Source: Rubricoccus marinus
Lineage (GTDB): Bacteria > Bacteroidota > Rhodothermia > Rhodothermales > Rubricoccaceae
Length of the DNA stretch: 64,000 bases
NCBI RefSeq assembly: GCF_002257665.1
Contig: NZ_MQWB01000001.1
Coordinates: forward strand, 3,173,119 to 3,237,118
Direction of reading: 5' to 3'
The notes under the pieces are model-generated. The model was not told the DNA's origin. It worked only from the letters and a program-made list of their open reading frames with translations, and ran no database searches. Positions 22,849 to 31,714 of this stretch are shown here, one piece after another (the stretch's first letter is position 1; the number at the start of each line of letters is the position of its first letter). The position numbers and the translations under genes were made by a program.

Positions 22849-23847
22849 ATGGACCGCCTTTCTCGCTCTCGCCTCGCCCGTTGCACGGGTCTGCTCACGG
22901 TGATCGCGATGGGGGCTATGACGGCGCCAGAGGCCGGGGCGCAGGGCTCGTTCGAGACCCTGGACCCTTTCTATGGTGGCGAGACCGCGCGCCAGAGCTT
23001 CTACGACGGCTTTGCGGTCTCGGGGGAAGTGACCTACCGCGAGCGCGATTTGCTCGGCGTCTCCGAATCCGGCGCGCCCGTTGCAGACCTCTCCGTCGCG
23101 GCACGCTTCGACTACGCGTTGCTGCCGCAGGTGGATGTCTCGGCCGTGGCGGACCTCTCGGGAGCCGCGGCGCGGCGCGGGCCGCTCGGCCTGAGTTGGG
23201 TGGTCGTGAAGCCGTACTGGCGCAACGAGAACACGGACTATGCTGTCCGTGTCGCCGTGGACCCTGTCAGCGAGGGCAGCCTGGGCTTCCGCCAGACAGA
23301 TGTCGCGTTCCTCTCGTCGACGGCGCTCTCGCCAGAGGTCACGTCGGACTTCGCCATCGGCATCCGGCGCGTCCGTACGGGCTACGTCGAGTCCGCCGAA
23401 GCGGAGCAGGCGCTCCGGGCCTACACCGGCGGCGGGACGGCGACCGAGCCCGGGCAACTGCCGCCGTCGAGCGCGAGCCTCCTCAAAGTCGCCGACGACC
23501 GCGTCCGCCTCTTCGGGCAGGAGATCCGAGGCTCGTGGGGCTACAACGTCCTCTTCGATCCCGCAGGGAGCCGCATCGTCGGCGCCCTCGTGGCCGAAGC
23601 CGGCGACTACACTTTGGTGCGCTCCAGCAGCGAGGCGGCCTCTGGCGACGATGGCGATACGCCGGAGCGCATCCGCAGCGGCATCGCGTGGGCGCGCCTC
23701 GGCATTGAGTTCAACCGCCCGAGCTACGTCCTCGCGCCGTTTGTGAGCGTGCCGATGGTGACGTACGCGAGCGTAAGCGGCGAGCCGGTCCGCCACGGTC
23801 CTCGGCCGGACAAGACGCGGTTCGGTGTCCGCATCATGCTGCGGTAG
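22849..23847 (+). CDS. Exported protein of unknown function, possible outer-membrane beta-barrel
   Basis: 332 residues with a signal peptide (to about AGAQG, residue 26). The mature part is strand-rich, with alternating hydrophobic residues, many Tyr, Val and Arg, and a C-terminal strand ending FGVRIMLR that resembles a beta-barrel closing strand though it lacks a terminal Phe. No named family is recognised. The ATG at 22849 was chosen because it directly precedes the signal peptide; the frame open upstream crosses the hairpin at 22786. It stands alone, between the SPFH operon terminator and a short tandem repeat. Confidence 0.6.
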   Translation: MDRLSRSRLARCTGLLTVIAMGAMTAPEAGAQGSFETLDPFYGGETARQSFYDGFAVSGEVTYRERDLLGVSESGAPVADLSVAARFDYALLPQVDVSAVADLSGAAARRGPLGLSWVVVKPYWRNENTDYAVRVAVDPVSEGSLGFRQTDVAFLSSTALSPEVTSDFAIGIRRVRTGYVESAEAEQALRAYTGGGTATEPGQLPPSSASLLKVADDRVRLFGQEIRGSWGYNVLFDPAGSRIVGALVAEAGDYTLVRSSSEAASGDDGDTPERIRSGIAWARLGIEFNRPSYVLAPFVSVPMVTYASVSGEPVRHGPRPDKTRFGVRIMLR

Positions 23848-23914
23848 GAGAGGGATAGAGGATTCGGGACGGAGGGATGGGCAGAAGCCTCTGGCGAAGG
23901 CTGGGATCCGGCTT

Positions 23915-23946
23915 GCAGCGTAGCAGCGTAGCAGCGTAGCAGCGTA
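23915..23946. repeat. Tandem repeat, four copies of GCAGCGTA
   Basis: Four exact 8-base units in a row in the 130-bp gap before the next gene. It is a simple sequence repeat that could vary in copy number; it lies 32 bases upstream of the start at 23978. Confidence 0.9.
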
Positions 23947-23977
23947 AGATGACGTCCTTCTATTCCGACGCTTCCAT

Positions 23978-24514
23978 ATGCGCGCACTTCTCTTTCCTTT
24001 TCTCTTCGCCGTCCCTCATCTCGCGCCTCTGGCGCAGACTCCGCCGGAGGCTGAGGGGAGCGTGATCGTCCTGAGCGTGCAAAAGGCTGAGCACGCGACG
24101 ACCGCTTTGCCGCCAGAGGCTATCGAGCGTCTTTCGAGCAGAGCCTCAGCTACGAACCCAGCGCTGACCGCGCTCGCGGCGACGGGTGCGTACATCGTAG
24201 GTGGAGCCGTGGGCTACATGGTCGTGGACGCGATAGACCCCACGGACGAGGTGTTCTGGGAAAACCCATCCTATTCCAGCGAAGGCGTGCTGTACGGCAT
24301 CCCGATCGGAGGAACGCTCGCCAGCAGCCTCGCGGCGCATCTGGTGAGCAGCCCGGACGACCCGCTCTGGCGCACTGTTCTCGTGCCCCTAGCAGTGCAG
24401 GGCGCGTTTATCGCGGGCTCGCACCTGTTCCTGAGCACCCAGGACGGTGCGCTCCTTCTCGGTGCGCCGCCCGTCGCTGTAGTCTTTAGCACGTCCATCG
24501 CGCTCTGGGACTGA
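23978..24514 (+). CDS. Exported or membrane protein of unknown function
   Basis: 178 residues. An N-terminal signal (MRALLFPFLFAVPHLAPLAQ) is followed by a short linker containing copies of the 9-mer (PPEA), then two or three hydrophobic stretches: ALTALAATGAYIVGGAVGYMVVDAI, ILYGIPIGGTLASSLAAHL-like glycine-rich helices and VLVPLAVQGAFIAGSHLFL. It is probably a small inner-membrane or lipid-associated protein. No family is recognised. The gene is followed directly by a tail-to-tail palindrome. Confidence 0.6.
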   Translation: MRALLFPFLFAVPHLAPLAQTPPEAEGSVIVLSVQKAEHATTALPPEAIERLSSRASATNPALTALAATGAYIVGGAVGYMVVDAIDPTDEVFWENPSYSSEGVLYGIPIGGTLASSLAAHLVSSPDDPLWRTVLVPLAVQGAFIAGSHLFLSTQDGALLLGAPPVAVVFSTSIALWD

Positions 24515-24532
24515 CGCCAGAGGCCTCTGGCG
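24515..24532. repeat. Stop-adjacent palindrome CGCCAGAGGCCTCTGGCG
   Basis: The tail-to-tail form of the 9-mer pair, starting at the base right after the TGA stop at 24512-24514. Confidence 0.8.
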
Positions 24533-24585
24533 GGACGCCGCGCGCGCCTCTGGCGTAGACTGCGCGCCCTCCTCCCCCCTTTTGC

Positions 24586-25110
24586 GTGCGCCTCGGCATC
24601 GTCTCGGACACTCACGGCTACTACGACCCCGAACTGGACGACGTGCTCGCGCCGTGCGACTTGATCCTCCACGCGGGCGACGTGGGAGGTGACGGCAAAA
24701 TACTGGACCGGCTGGCGGAGATCGCGCCGGTGCACGCGGTCTGGGGCAACGTAGACGGGCGGTACATCCGCGAACGGACCGAGGAGCACGCGCGCTTCCA
24801 GGCGGGCGGGATGCGGATCTGGATGACGCACATCGGCGGGCACCCGAAGCGGTGGGCAAAAGGCATCGGGCCGGCGCTGCGCAGCGAGTGGCCGGACATC
24901 TTCGTGTGCGGCCACAGCCACATCCTGCGCGTGGAGCGCGTGCCGAGCCTGGGCGGGATGCTGTACATCAACCCCGGCGCGGCGGGCCGCCAAGGGTTTC
25001 ACCAGGTGCGGACGTGCCTGCGGCTTCGCGTGGAGGGCGGCAAGGCGATGGACGCGGAGGTGATCCACCTCGGTGAGCGGCACGTGGCGGAGAAGGGGAT
25101 CGGGAGCTAG
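24586..25110 (+). CDS. YfcE/MJ0936-type metallophosphoesterase
   Basis: 174 residues, the full length of this compact family. Motifs: SDTHGYY (7-13), HAGDVGG, VWGNVDGRY (the N of GNxD), MTHIGGH, and CGHSHI with a following NPGA. These supply the two-metal site for hydrolysing phosphodiesters such as bis-pNPP or small nucleotides; the physiological substrate is unknown. The start is a GTG at 24586, because no ATG precedes the first strand MRLGIVSDTHG. It is preceded by a tail-to-tail palindrome and followed, after 27 bases, by a head-to-head one. Confidence 0.9.
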   Translation: MRLGIVSDTHGYYDPELDDVLAPCDLILHAGDVGGDGKILDRLAEIAPVHAVWGNVDGRYIRERTEEHARFQAGGMRIWMTHIGGHPKRWAKGIGPALRSEWPDIFVCGHSHILRVERVPSLGGMLYINPGAAGRQGFHQVRTCLRLRVEGGKAMDAEVIHLGERHVAEKGIGS

Positions 25111-25137
25111 AGATTGTGGACTGGCAGAAGTGAGCGC

Positions 25138-25155
25138 GCCTCTGGCGCCAGAGGC
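25138..25155. repeat. Palindrome GCCTCTGGCGCCAGAGGC after the phosphoesterase gene
   Basis: The 18-bp head-to-head 9-mer palindrome in the 105-bp gap before the PP2C gene. Confidence 0.8.
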
Positions 25156-25215
25156 CAATGCCCCGGCTCCTAAAACCCAGTCCCGAGTCCGCCGTTACCG
25201 CCCTAGCTTCCGGCG

Positions 25216-26802
25216 ATGCCCGCCGACCGCTTCGACGACCTCCCGCTCGACCCCGAGGGTGCAGCCCAGGCGCTGCTGCTCTCGCTCATGGCGCGCCTGC
25301 TCACGCCGCGAGGGCTCGCCGCGCTGGCAGACGATAGCGGCGGCCTCCGCGTCGTCGCCGCCAGAGGCCTGGACGGGCTCGAAGCGGGCACCCTGATCGC
25401 GGACGGCGGGCCGGGCACGTTGCGCCCGCACGGGATCGCGCTGGCGCTGCCGCTGCGCCACGGCGGCGAGACGGTGGGGCTCGTCGCGTTGGGGGACAAA
25501 GCGACGGCGACGGCCTACGAGGCGGGTGAAATCGCCATCGCGCGGTCGCTGGCGAGCGCGTGTGCGGCGTCCATCCGCGCGGCCCAGGCCGCCGGCGCCC
25601 TGGCCGACGCGAACCGTCGGCTGGCAAGCCGCGCCCAGGAACTGAGCACGCTGTTCGAGCTCGCCCAGGCCTTTGGCGCCGCCTTGGACCGCGACGCCGT
25701 GCTTCGCCGGCTGGGCTTTGCGCTGATGGGGCAACTCGTCGTCTCGCGCGCCGCCGTCGCGCTTACCGAGCCCGACGGCTCGCTCGCCATCGCGGGCTCG
25801 TGGGGCGGCGCCCCCGCCTCTGGCGAGGTCCCGGCGCGGCTCCTCGCGCTCGCGGCACCCGAGGCGTACTGCGCCGACGGCTGGGCGTGGGCCGTCCCGT
25901 TGCGTGCAGGCGAGGTCGCCAGAGGCGTGATCCTGCTCGGGCCGCGGGCCTCTGGCGCGGGGCTGGACGGGACCGCATCGGCGTTCGCAGCGTCGCTGGC
26001 GGCGCTCGCCGTAGGTGCGTTGGAAACGGCGGACCGTGTGGCAGAGCGGATTGAGGCGGAGCGGATCGAGAGCGAGATGCAGCTGGCGCGGCAGGTGCAA
26101 GAGTCGCTGTTGCCAACCGACCTGCCGACGATTGGCGGTCTGGACGTGGCGGCGCGGTGGCGCCCCAGCAAAGGCGTCTCCGGCGACGCCTACGACGTGG
26201 CGGCGCTCGCCAACGGCGAGATGCTCGTCGCCGTGGCGGACGTCGTCGGCAAGGGCATCCCGGCGGCGCTGCTCATGGCGACGCTCCAGGCCAGCATCCA
26301 CACCATGCGCGATGACCTCGCGAGCGGTTTCGGCCTCGCGCGGGCGACCTCGCGGCTCAACCGGCTGCTCTGCGACGGGACCGAGATCGACCAGTTCGTC
26401 ACCTTCGCGTGGGCGCTCGTGGATCCCGCCGGAGGCGTCGTCCGCTCCGTGACGGCCGGGCACCCGGCACCGCGGCTGGTCAAGGCCTCTGGCGAGATCG
26501 CGCGGCTGGACGTCGGCGGCCCGCTGCTTGGCGTCCTCGCAGACGCGCCATACGCGCAACTCGAGACGCCGTTTGAGCCCGGCGACGCGCTCGTGCTGTT
26601 CTCGGACGGCGTGAGCGAAGCGCGGCACGGCGACGAGGAGTTCGGCGATCACGCGCTGGATGCCGCGCTGGATGCGCTCGCGGGCCAGCCCGCCGAGTCC
26701 ATCGTGGACCGCCTGGGCGCCGCGGTCCTGGACTACGCGGACGAGATCGACGACGACCTCACGCTCGTGGCCGTCCGGCGGACGCCTCTGGCGGAGCAAT
26801 AG
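25216..26802 (+). CDS. GAF-domain PP2C (SpoIIE/RsbU-type) serine phosphatase
   Basis: 528 residues. Two GAF-like domains (about 20-130 and 145-265, the first with a regular PLRHGGETVGLVALG core) are followed by a short coiled linker (ERIEAERIESEMQLARQVQESLLPT) and a PP2C phosphatase (about 300-525). Metal-binding residues lie in VSGDAYDV, ADVVGKG, LFSDGVSEAR and DDLTLVAV. RsbU/SpoIIE phosphatases dephosphorylate anti-sigma-factor antagonists, releasing stress sigma factors; no such antagonist or anti-sigma gene is next to it. The GAF domains suggest a small-molecule or redox input. No membrane segment, so it is cytoplasmic. Confidence 0.9.
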   Translation: MPADRFDDLPLDPEGAAQALLLSLMARLLTPRGLAALADDSGGLRVVAARGLDGLEAGTLIADGGPGTLRPHGIALALPLRHGGETVGLVALGDKATATAYEAGEIAIARSLASACAASIRAAQAAGALADANRRLASRAQELSTLFELAQAFGAALDRDAVLRRLGFALMGQLVVSRAAVALTEPDGSLAIAGSWGGAPASGEVPARLLALAAPEAYCADGWAWAVPLRAGEVARGVILLGPRASGAGLDGTASAFAASLAALAVGALETADRVAERIEAERIESEMQLARQVQESLLPTDLPTIGGLDVAARWRPSKGVSGDAYDVAALANGEMLVAVADVVGKGIPAALLMATLQASIHTMRDDLASGFGLARATSRLNRLLCDGTEIDQFVTFAWALVDPAGGVVRSVTAGHPAPRLVKASGEIARLDVGGPLLGVLADAPYAQLETPFEPGDALVLFSDGVSEARHGDEEFGDHALDAALDALAGQPAESIVDRLGAAVLDYADEIDDDLTLVAVRRTPLAEQ

Positions 26803-26856
26803 AGCGACCGAAGCCTCTGGCGCTCGACGTGACCTCTGCCGCCAGAGGCCCTGCGG

Positions 26857-27501
26857 CTACGCCGACGCCATCGCGCGAGCGAACGCGTCCAGCTTCGTAG
26901 GGTCCAGCGCGCCGGCCGTGCGCACGCCGGAGCACACGTCCAGCGCGAACGGCCGAACCCGCTGGATGGCCTCTGGCGCGTTGGCGGGAGTCAGCCCGCC
27001 CGCGAGAAAGACCGGGATCTCCAGCGCCGCGATGATCTCGCGGCTGATGTTCCAGTCATGCCGCTCGCCCGTGCCGCCGAGCACGCCTTCGGACGGGCGA
27101 CCGGAGTCCAGCAGGACCGCGCTGGCCGTGCGCGCTGCCTCTTGCGCCAGAGGCAGCGCGGTCTCGTCCTCGACGTGGACCACTTGGATCGCGTGGATGC
27201 CGAGCCGGCGTAGCGCCTCGTGAGCCTCTGGCGATGCTGCGCCGTCCACGAGTTGGACCGCACTCGGGCGGATGCGCTCAGCCTGTTCCGCGACGCCAGA
27301 GGCCTCGGTTCGGCTCGTCAGCAGCACGCTCGCGACCGGTGGCGGGGCGGCGCGCGCGATAGCGGCGCATGTCTCGTCCGGGATGATGCCCGGCCCGCTC
27401 GGCATCGCCGAGACGAGCCCAACCGCGTCGGCGCCGTGCGCGATGGCGAGGCGCGCTTCGGCAACACTCACGATGCAGCAAACCTTCAGGCGCGTTCTCA
27501 C
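26857..27501 (-). CDS. Phosphoribosylanthranilate isomerase family (TrpF-like), divergent
   Basis: 214 residues of the TrpF beta/alpha barrel. The catalytic pair is kept: C8 in LKVCCI (family KICGI) and D132 in LLDSG; the phosphate site FLAGGLTPAN (165-174) is clear. The usual SPRS phosphate/substrate motif after the second strand is replaced by SAMPSGPG (31-38), and D188-V-C-S-G replaces DVSSG. It is therefore either a divergent TrpF or a relative with another substrate. The GTG start overlaps the stop of the upstream T9SS gene in GTGA. No other trp gene is nearby. Confidence 0.75.
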   Translation of the reverse strand: MRTRLKVCCIVSVAEARLAIAHGADAVGLVSAMPSGPGIIPDETCAAIARAAPPPVASVLLTSRTEASGVAEQAERIRPSAVQLVDGAASPEAHEALRRLGIHAIQVVHVEDETALPLAQEAARTASAVLLDSGRPSEGVLGGTGERHDWNISREIIAALEIPVFLAGGLTPANAPEAIQRVRPFALDVCSGVRTAGALDPTKLDAFARAMASA

Positions 27502-29117
27502 CGCGTGAGCATCACCTGGCGGCTCGCGCTCGCGCCGTCCGCGCCCGTGACGCGGACGAGGTAGAGGCCGGGCGCCACGCCTGCGGCGTCCCAGGTGAGC
27601 GCGTGCGTGCCTGGCGCCAGAGACCCGTCGTGAAGGACGGCCACACGGCGGCCGGTCACACTGAACACCTCGGCGCGGATGGCCTCTGGCGCGTCCACGG
27701 TGAGGTCCAGGCGCGTGCCGGTCCGCGTTGGGTTGGGCACCGGGTTGCCCAGGCGGAACGCCAGAGGCGCGCCGGTCTCCGTGCTCGGCGTGGCCGTTTT
27801 GGTGACCGCGACTTCGAGGACGCGCTCGGACGCCCACGTCTGGCCAAAGCTGCCCGAGCCCGCCGCAATGCCGCCGACGATCCACCCGATGCGGGTCTCG
27901 CCCGCAGGAAGCGCGTCGAAGTCCACGATGTCATCGGCGTAGAACGCGAGCGCGGGGTCGAGGAAAAACGCGGCGTTGGTGCCGCGGAGCGTGGTGCAGC
28001 GGGTGCCGGAGTCGCACGCCAGAGGCATCCGCACGCCCAGGCGTCGCTCGCTCCACTCGCCATCGCGCCGCGAGACCACGCCGATGTCGTTCGTGAACGG
28101 GATAAAGGGCGGGTTGCCGACCGCCATCCAGTCGCCAGAGGCATCATCCCACGTGAACGCGTTGATGCCGCCGAAAAAGACCGTGCTCATCTCGCCGCGC
28201 TCCAGGCTGTACATCGGCAACACGGGCGAGGTGTAGTGCCCCACGTGCTGCTCGAAGTCGGCCTCTTGCGTCACGCCAGAGGTGCTGAGCATCATCGGCT
28301 TGAGGTACGCCTGGTTCGTCTGCGGGTGGAAGACGCCGCCGTAGATGCCGACGCCAATCGCGCCGCCGTCTAGCACCATTGGGGCCGCGTTGCCGTCGCG
28401 GCGGTGAAGCTCCGCGTCGGTGAACTCGTCCACGCCGCCGAGGTCGTCGCCGTCGAGCTTGAGCACGCGGACGGACTCCGTGTACTCCTGCGTAAACGCG
28501 CCGCCGTACTCCCCGTCAAAGCGGTTGCCGCCCACGAGCGCCGGCTCGCTCGCCAGGTTCACTAGGTGACCACCGGCCACCTTGAGCATGGCCTCGTCCG
28601 CCAGAGGCTGCCGGATGTGCGGCGCGAGGTCGCGCGCGCCCATGACCGCGCCGATGATTCCGGGCACGTCGATCACGGTCATCGTGCCGAACGTGATCTT
28701 GCCGCCGGCCGCCTCGCTGTGGCCGTAGCCACCGACGACGATCAGAGAGTCGCCTCTGGCGAGGAATTGCCCGTTCGTGCTGCGCAGCGGGTCCGCGATG
28801 GCGTCGGGCAGACCGTCCAGGCTCGCGCTCCACCGCGTGTCCGTCGCGCGGTCGTACACGATAACGTCGCCGTTCTCGTACTCGCGTGGAAAGGCGTCAG
28901 CGCCGAAGCCGTGCAGCCCCCCTCCTTCACCACTTTGGTTCTGAGTGCGCCCTCCCACGAAGAGCCAGAGCCCCTCGTGCTCGGCAACGGCGCCGGAGTG
29001 CAACGCCGGAGCGTTGACGAGGTCCGAGCGCTCGGTAAGCGTGACCGAGAAGGTCTCCTGCGCCGCTCCCGGGAGCGCGCAGAAAAGAACCACAAGGAGA
29101 AAAAGGGTGCGGATCAT
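27498..29117 (-). CDS. Secreted protein with type IX secretion C-terminal sorting domain
   Basis: 539 residues. Signal peptide 1-19 (MIRTLFLLVVLFCALPGAA). The body has kelch-like strands (LWLFVGGRTQNQ, DSLIVVGGYGHSE, VFFGGINAFTW) and is probably a propeller. The last 80 residues form a T9SS type A sorting domain: GNPVPNPTRTGTRLDLTV, VFSVTGRRVAVLHDG, GTHALTWDAAGVAPGLYLVRV and a basic end SRQVMLTR. After Sec export it should cross the outer membrane through T9SS and be surface-attached or released. PorX (13314) is the matching regulator. It overlaps the TrpF-like gene by four bases, an unusual partner. Confidence 0.88.
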   Translation of the reverse strand: MIRTLFLLVVLFCALPGAAQETFSVTLTERSDLVNAPALHSGAVAEHEGLWLFVGGRTQNQSGEGGGLHGFGADAFPREYENGDVIVYDRATDTRWSASLDGLPDAIADPLRSTNGQFLARGDSLIVVGGYGHSEAAGGKITFGTMTVIDVPGIIGAVMGARDLAPHIRQPLADEAMLKVAGGHLVNLASEPALVGGNRFDGEYGGAFTQEYTESVRVLKLDGDDLGGVDEFTDAELHRRDGNAAPMVLDGGAIGVGIYGGVFHPQTNQAYLKPMMLSTSGVTQEADFEQHVGHYTSPVLPMYSLERGEMSTVFFGGINAFTWDDASGDWMAVGNPPFIPFTNDIGVVSRRDGEWSERRLGVRMPLACDSGTRCTTLRGTNAAFFLDPALAFYADDIVDFDALPAGETRIGWIVGGIAAGSGSFGQTWASERVLEVAVTKTATPSTETGAPLAFRLGNPVPNPTRTGTRLDLTVDAPEAIRAEVFSVTGRRVAVLHDGSLAPGTHALTWDAAGVAPGLYLVRVTGADGASASRQVMLTR

Positions 29118-29189
29118 AGCAAAGCGGGGCCGTGGCAGAACCTACGTCGCACATACCGCCGCTCTAGAGAAATGCCCTCTGAGAGCGCG

Positions 29190-29214
29190 TCCGCCAGAGG
29201 CGGCCTCTGGCGGA
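29190..29214. repeat. 25-bp inverted 9-mer pair in a 201-bp gap
   Basis: Arms TCCGCCAGAGGC (29190-29201) and GCCTCTGGCGGA (29203-29214) with a single G between: a tail-to-tail pair. The rest of 29118-29318, between the T9SS gene start and the GlmU-like gene end, holds more single copies and no gene. Confidence 0.75.
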
Positions 29215-29318
29215 TACGTGCGCGCCCACTGGCACTACAACAACCGTGCGCCCCCGCCTCTGGCGCCGATGCCGCAGGCGCGTGTCGGCCCCGCGTGCCC
29301 ACGCCAGAGGCCGAACCC

Positions 29319-30548
29319 TTAGGCGCGGTCGGGCGCCGTCGCTTCGTGGACGGCGAGGAGCATCTTCCGGGCCTCTGGCGTGAGGTCTCGGTCGCGGCGG
29401 GCCATGACCGCCTCAGCCACGCGGAGCGCTTTGGAGGGGCGGTATTCCACGCGCCGCGAGGCGCCGCCCCACGAGAACGACGGCACGTAGCGCGGCATGA
29501 ACTCCGCCCCGAAGAGGTTGCACGCCACGCCGACGACCGTCCCGGTGTTGAACGCGGTGTTGATGGCGCACTTAGAGTGGTCGCCCATGACGAGGCCGAT
29601 AAACTGGCTCCCCGTTTTGGCGTCCCTGCCTTCCACGGCGTCGTACAGCGAGACCTCGCCGTAGTCGTTGCGGAGGTTGGACGTGTTGGTGTCGGCGCCG
29701 AGGTTGCACCAGCGGCCGAGGTACGAGTTGCCGAGGTAGCCGTCGTGCCCCTTGTTGCTCAGGCTGTGGAGCACGCTCGCATGGACCTCGCCGCCGACCT
29801 TGCTGCGCTCACCGATCGCGCTGCCGTCGATCCGGCACAGCGCCTTGACCGTCGCGCCCTGACCGATCCAGCACGGCCCCGCCACAACGGCGTTGGCCTC
29901 CAATGCGGCGCCTTGCTCCAACCGGATCGGCCCGCTTGTCGCATCCAGGACCGCGCCCGGCGCGATCCGCACGCCTGAGGCGAGGTGGATGCGCTCGCCA
30001 GAGGCCAAAACGGCCGCGGGATGAACGTCGGCGCCCTCGTGCGTGCCCAGACCGCCCATCTCCTCCAGGTCCTCCGCGATGCGTGCCGGCACGTCTTCCA
30101 CCAGGTGCCACAACCGCGAGACGACCGTCTCACCGCTGACCTCGTGGCGCTCCACGCCTTCGGGCAGCACGAACAGGTTGGTCGGGTCCGCCGGCGGGCT
30201 GGGAAGCCAGATCGCGAGCAGATCGTCGCCCTGCGCCCACACCTTGGCGTCGCCTCTGGCGCCCTCGCGGATGCGGTCTACGGTTTCGCCCCCGCGCGCG
30301 CGCCACCGTCCGTTGACGAGGAGCACGCCGCCCGTGACTGCCGCCAGAGGCACGGCCTCCGGGTGCTCTTCCAGCGTGACGCCGAGCACGGTTTCACGCG
30401 CGTGCAGCGCGAGCGTCTGAGGGGCGAAGGCCGCGACGGCGCTTTCCAGCAGCGTGCGCGCGCCGATGCGGAGGTCGTAGACCGCGCGCGTCAGCGCCAG
30501 AGGCGCGAGGTGGGCGACGGGGGCGTCCTCGAAGAGGCAGAGGGTCAT
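29319..30548 (-). CDS. GlmU-like sugar nucleotidyltransferase with left-handed beta-helix
   Basis: 409 residues resembling the alternative GlmU family of Bacteroidota. The N-terminal part (1-190) opens CLFEDAPVAHLAPLALTRAVYDLRIGARTLLE and includes VLLVNGRW. The C-terminal part (195-370) is a hexapeptide-repeat helix (VHPAAVLASGERIHLASGVRIAPGAVLDA, IGQGATVKALCRIDGSAIGERSKVGGEV), followed by LGRWCNLGADTNTSNLRNDYG and the MGDHSKCAINTAFNTGTVVG signature. By family it would acetylate GlcN-1-P and/or make UDP-GlcNAc for peptidoglycan and lipopolysaccharide. The start Met at 30548 follows an upstream frame with unrelated residues. Confidence 0.8.
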   Translation of the reverse strand: MTLCLFEDAPVAHLAPLALTRAVYDLRIGARTLLESAVAAFAPQTLALHARETVLGVTLEEHPEAVPLAAVTGGVLLVNGRWRARGGETVDRIREGARGDAKVWAQGDDLLAIWLPSPPADPTNLFVLPEGVERHEVSGETVVSRLWHLVEDVPARIAEDLEEMGGLGTHEGADVHPAAVLASGERIHLASGVRIAPGAVLDATSGPIRLEQGAALEANAVVAGPCWIGQGATVKALCRIDGSAIGERSKVGGEVHASVLHSLSNKGHDGYLGNSYLGRWCNLGADTNTSNLRNDYGEVSLYDAVEGRDAKTGSQFIGLVMGDHSKCAINTAFNTGTVVGVACNLFGAEFMPRYVPSFSWGGASRRVEYRPSKALRVAEAVMARRDRDLTPEARKMLLAVHEATAPDRA

Positions 30549-30610
30549 CGGGAGGTACGGGGAGCGGAGGGGCAAGATCACGTCAGAGGCCTCTGGCGTG
30601 ATAGGTCCGT

Positions 30611-31714
30611 CTACACCGCCACGGCGTCCCCGGTCTCGGCGGCTCGGTAAATAGCCTGCATGATCTCCACGTCGCGGAGCCCTTCGGCGCCGGGTGTGGC
30701 GGGCTCGCGGTCCTCTTTGACTGCGAGCGCCATCTCGTCCAGCATGGCCGCGAACTGGTTGGAATCCGGGATCGTGATCTCGCGCGTGCCCTCCTCGGTC
30801 TTGACCGTCAGGTTGCGCTCGTAGTAGTCCGTCGCGGGATCCAGCGTGAGTTCGCCAGAGGCGCCTTGCACGTGGATCCGCTTGGCCTGGTCCGCGCGGT
30901 AGCCGGAGGAGCACAGCGCGCGGGCGCCCGAGGGAAACGTCATCTGCCACTCGACGCCTTCCTCGACGCTCACCTCCTCCCGGTCCGAGCGCTCCAGGTA
31001 CGTCGCCGTTACCTCGGTCGGCTCCTCGCCCAGCAAGTAGCGCGCGCCGTTAACGGAGTAGATCCCGATGTCGTAGAGCGAGCCGCCAGAGGCCAGGTCT
31101 TTCTGCGCCCGCCACTGGTCACGGAGCTCGTCCAGCTTGAGCAAGCGGTGGTGGTCGGCCATGATCAGGCGCGGCTCGCCAATCTCGCCGCCTTGCACGA
31201 GGTCGATGGCGCGGCGGTTGTACGGGTCGAACTGCGCGCGGTAGGCGATCATGAGCTTCTTGCCCGCCGCTTCGCCCGCGGCGATCATCGCGCGGCAGTC
31301 TTCCACCGTTCCGGCCATCGGCTTCTCGCAGAGGACGTGCTTGCCCGCCGCGAAGGCGCGCTCTGTCCAGGCGCGGTGGAAGGCGTTGGGCAGGATGACG
31401 TACACCGCGTCGACCGTCTCGTCCTCCGCGATGCGGTCGAAGTCGTCGTAGCTGTACACGTGGGAGTCCTCCAAGCCATAGGCCCGGGCCACGGCCTGCG
31501 CCTTCTCCGCGTTGCCGCTCACGACGGCGGCGAGCCGCGCGTGCTGCGTGTTCGCGAGGTTGGGCGCGATCTGGTTCAGCGCGTACGCCCCCAGCCCCAC
31601 GAGCGCGATGCCGACCCGGGCCTCTGGCGGATCGGGGAGCGGGCGGCGCAGCGCCGGCATCGGGCGGCCGGTAAGGCCGGGATCGGAGGAGGAAGTCGGA
31701 GCGGAGGCGGACAT
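30611..31714 (-). CDS. Gfo/Idh/MocA-family oxidoreductase
   Basis: 367 residues. After an N-terminal Pro/Ser-rich stretch (1-32) comes the Rossmann motif ALVGLGAYALNQIAP, then the CEKPMAG motif with the catalytic Lys, AYRAQFDPYNRRA and the YDIGIYSVNGARYLLG segment of glucose-fructose-oxidoreductase-like members. The C-terminal alpha/beta domain is complete. NAD(P)-dependent oxidation or reduction of a sugar or inositol-like substrate is expected; which one is unknown. The N-terminal tail could point to a later start, but no better codon is evident. It lies 62 bp upstream of the GlmU-like gene on the same strand. Confidence 0.85.
   Translation of the reverse strand: MSASAPTSSSDPGLTGRPMPALRRPLPDPPEARVGIALVGLGAYALNQIAPNLANTQHARLAAVVSGNAEKAQAVARAYGLEDSHVYSYDDFDRIAEDETVDAVYVILPNAFHRAWTERAFAAGKHVLCEKPMAGTVEDCRAMIAAGEAAGKKLMIAYRAQFDPYNRRAIDLVQGGEIGEPRLIMADHHRLLKLDELRDQWRAQKDLASGGSLYDIGIYSVNGARYLLGEEPTEVTATYLERSDREEVSVEEGVEWQMTFPSGARALCSSGYRADQAKRIHVQGASGELTLDPATDYYERNLTVKTEEGTREITIPDSNQFAAMLDEMALAVKEDREPATPGAEGLRDVEIMQAIYRAAETGDAVAV

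Noticed and set aside
23915-23946. CRISPR-like origin of the GCAGCGTA repeat
   Set aside because: The units are directly joined with no spacers; it is a simple tandem repeat.
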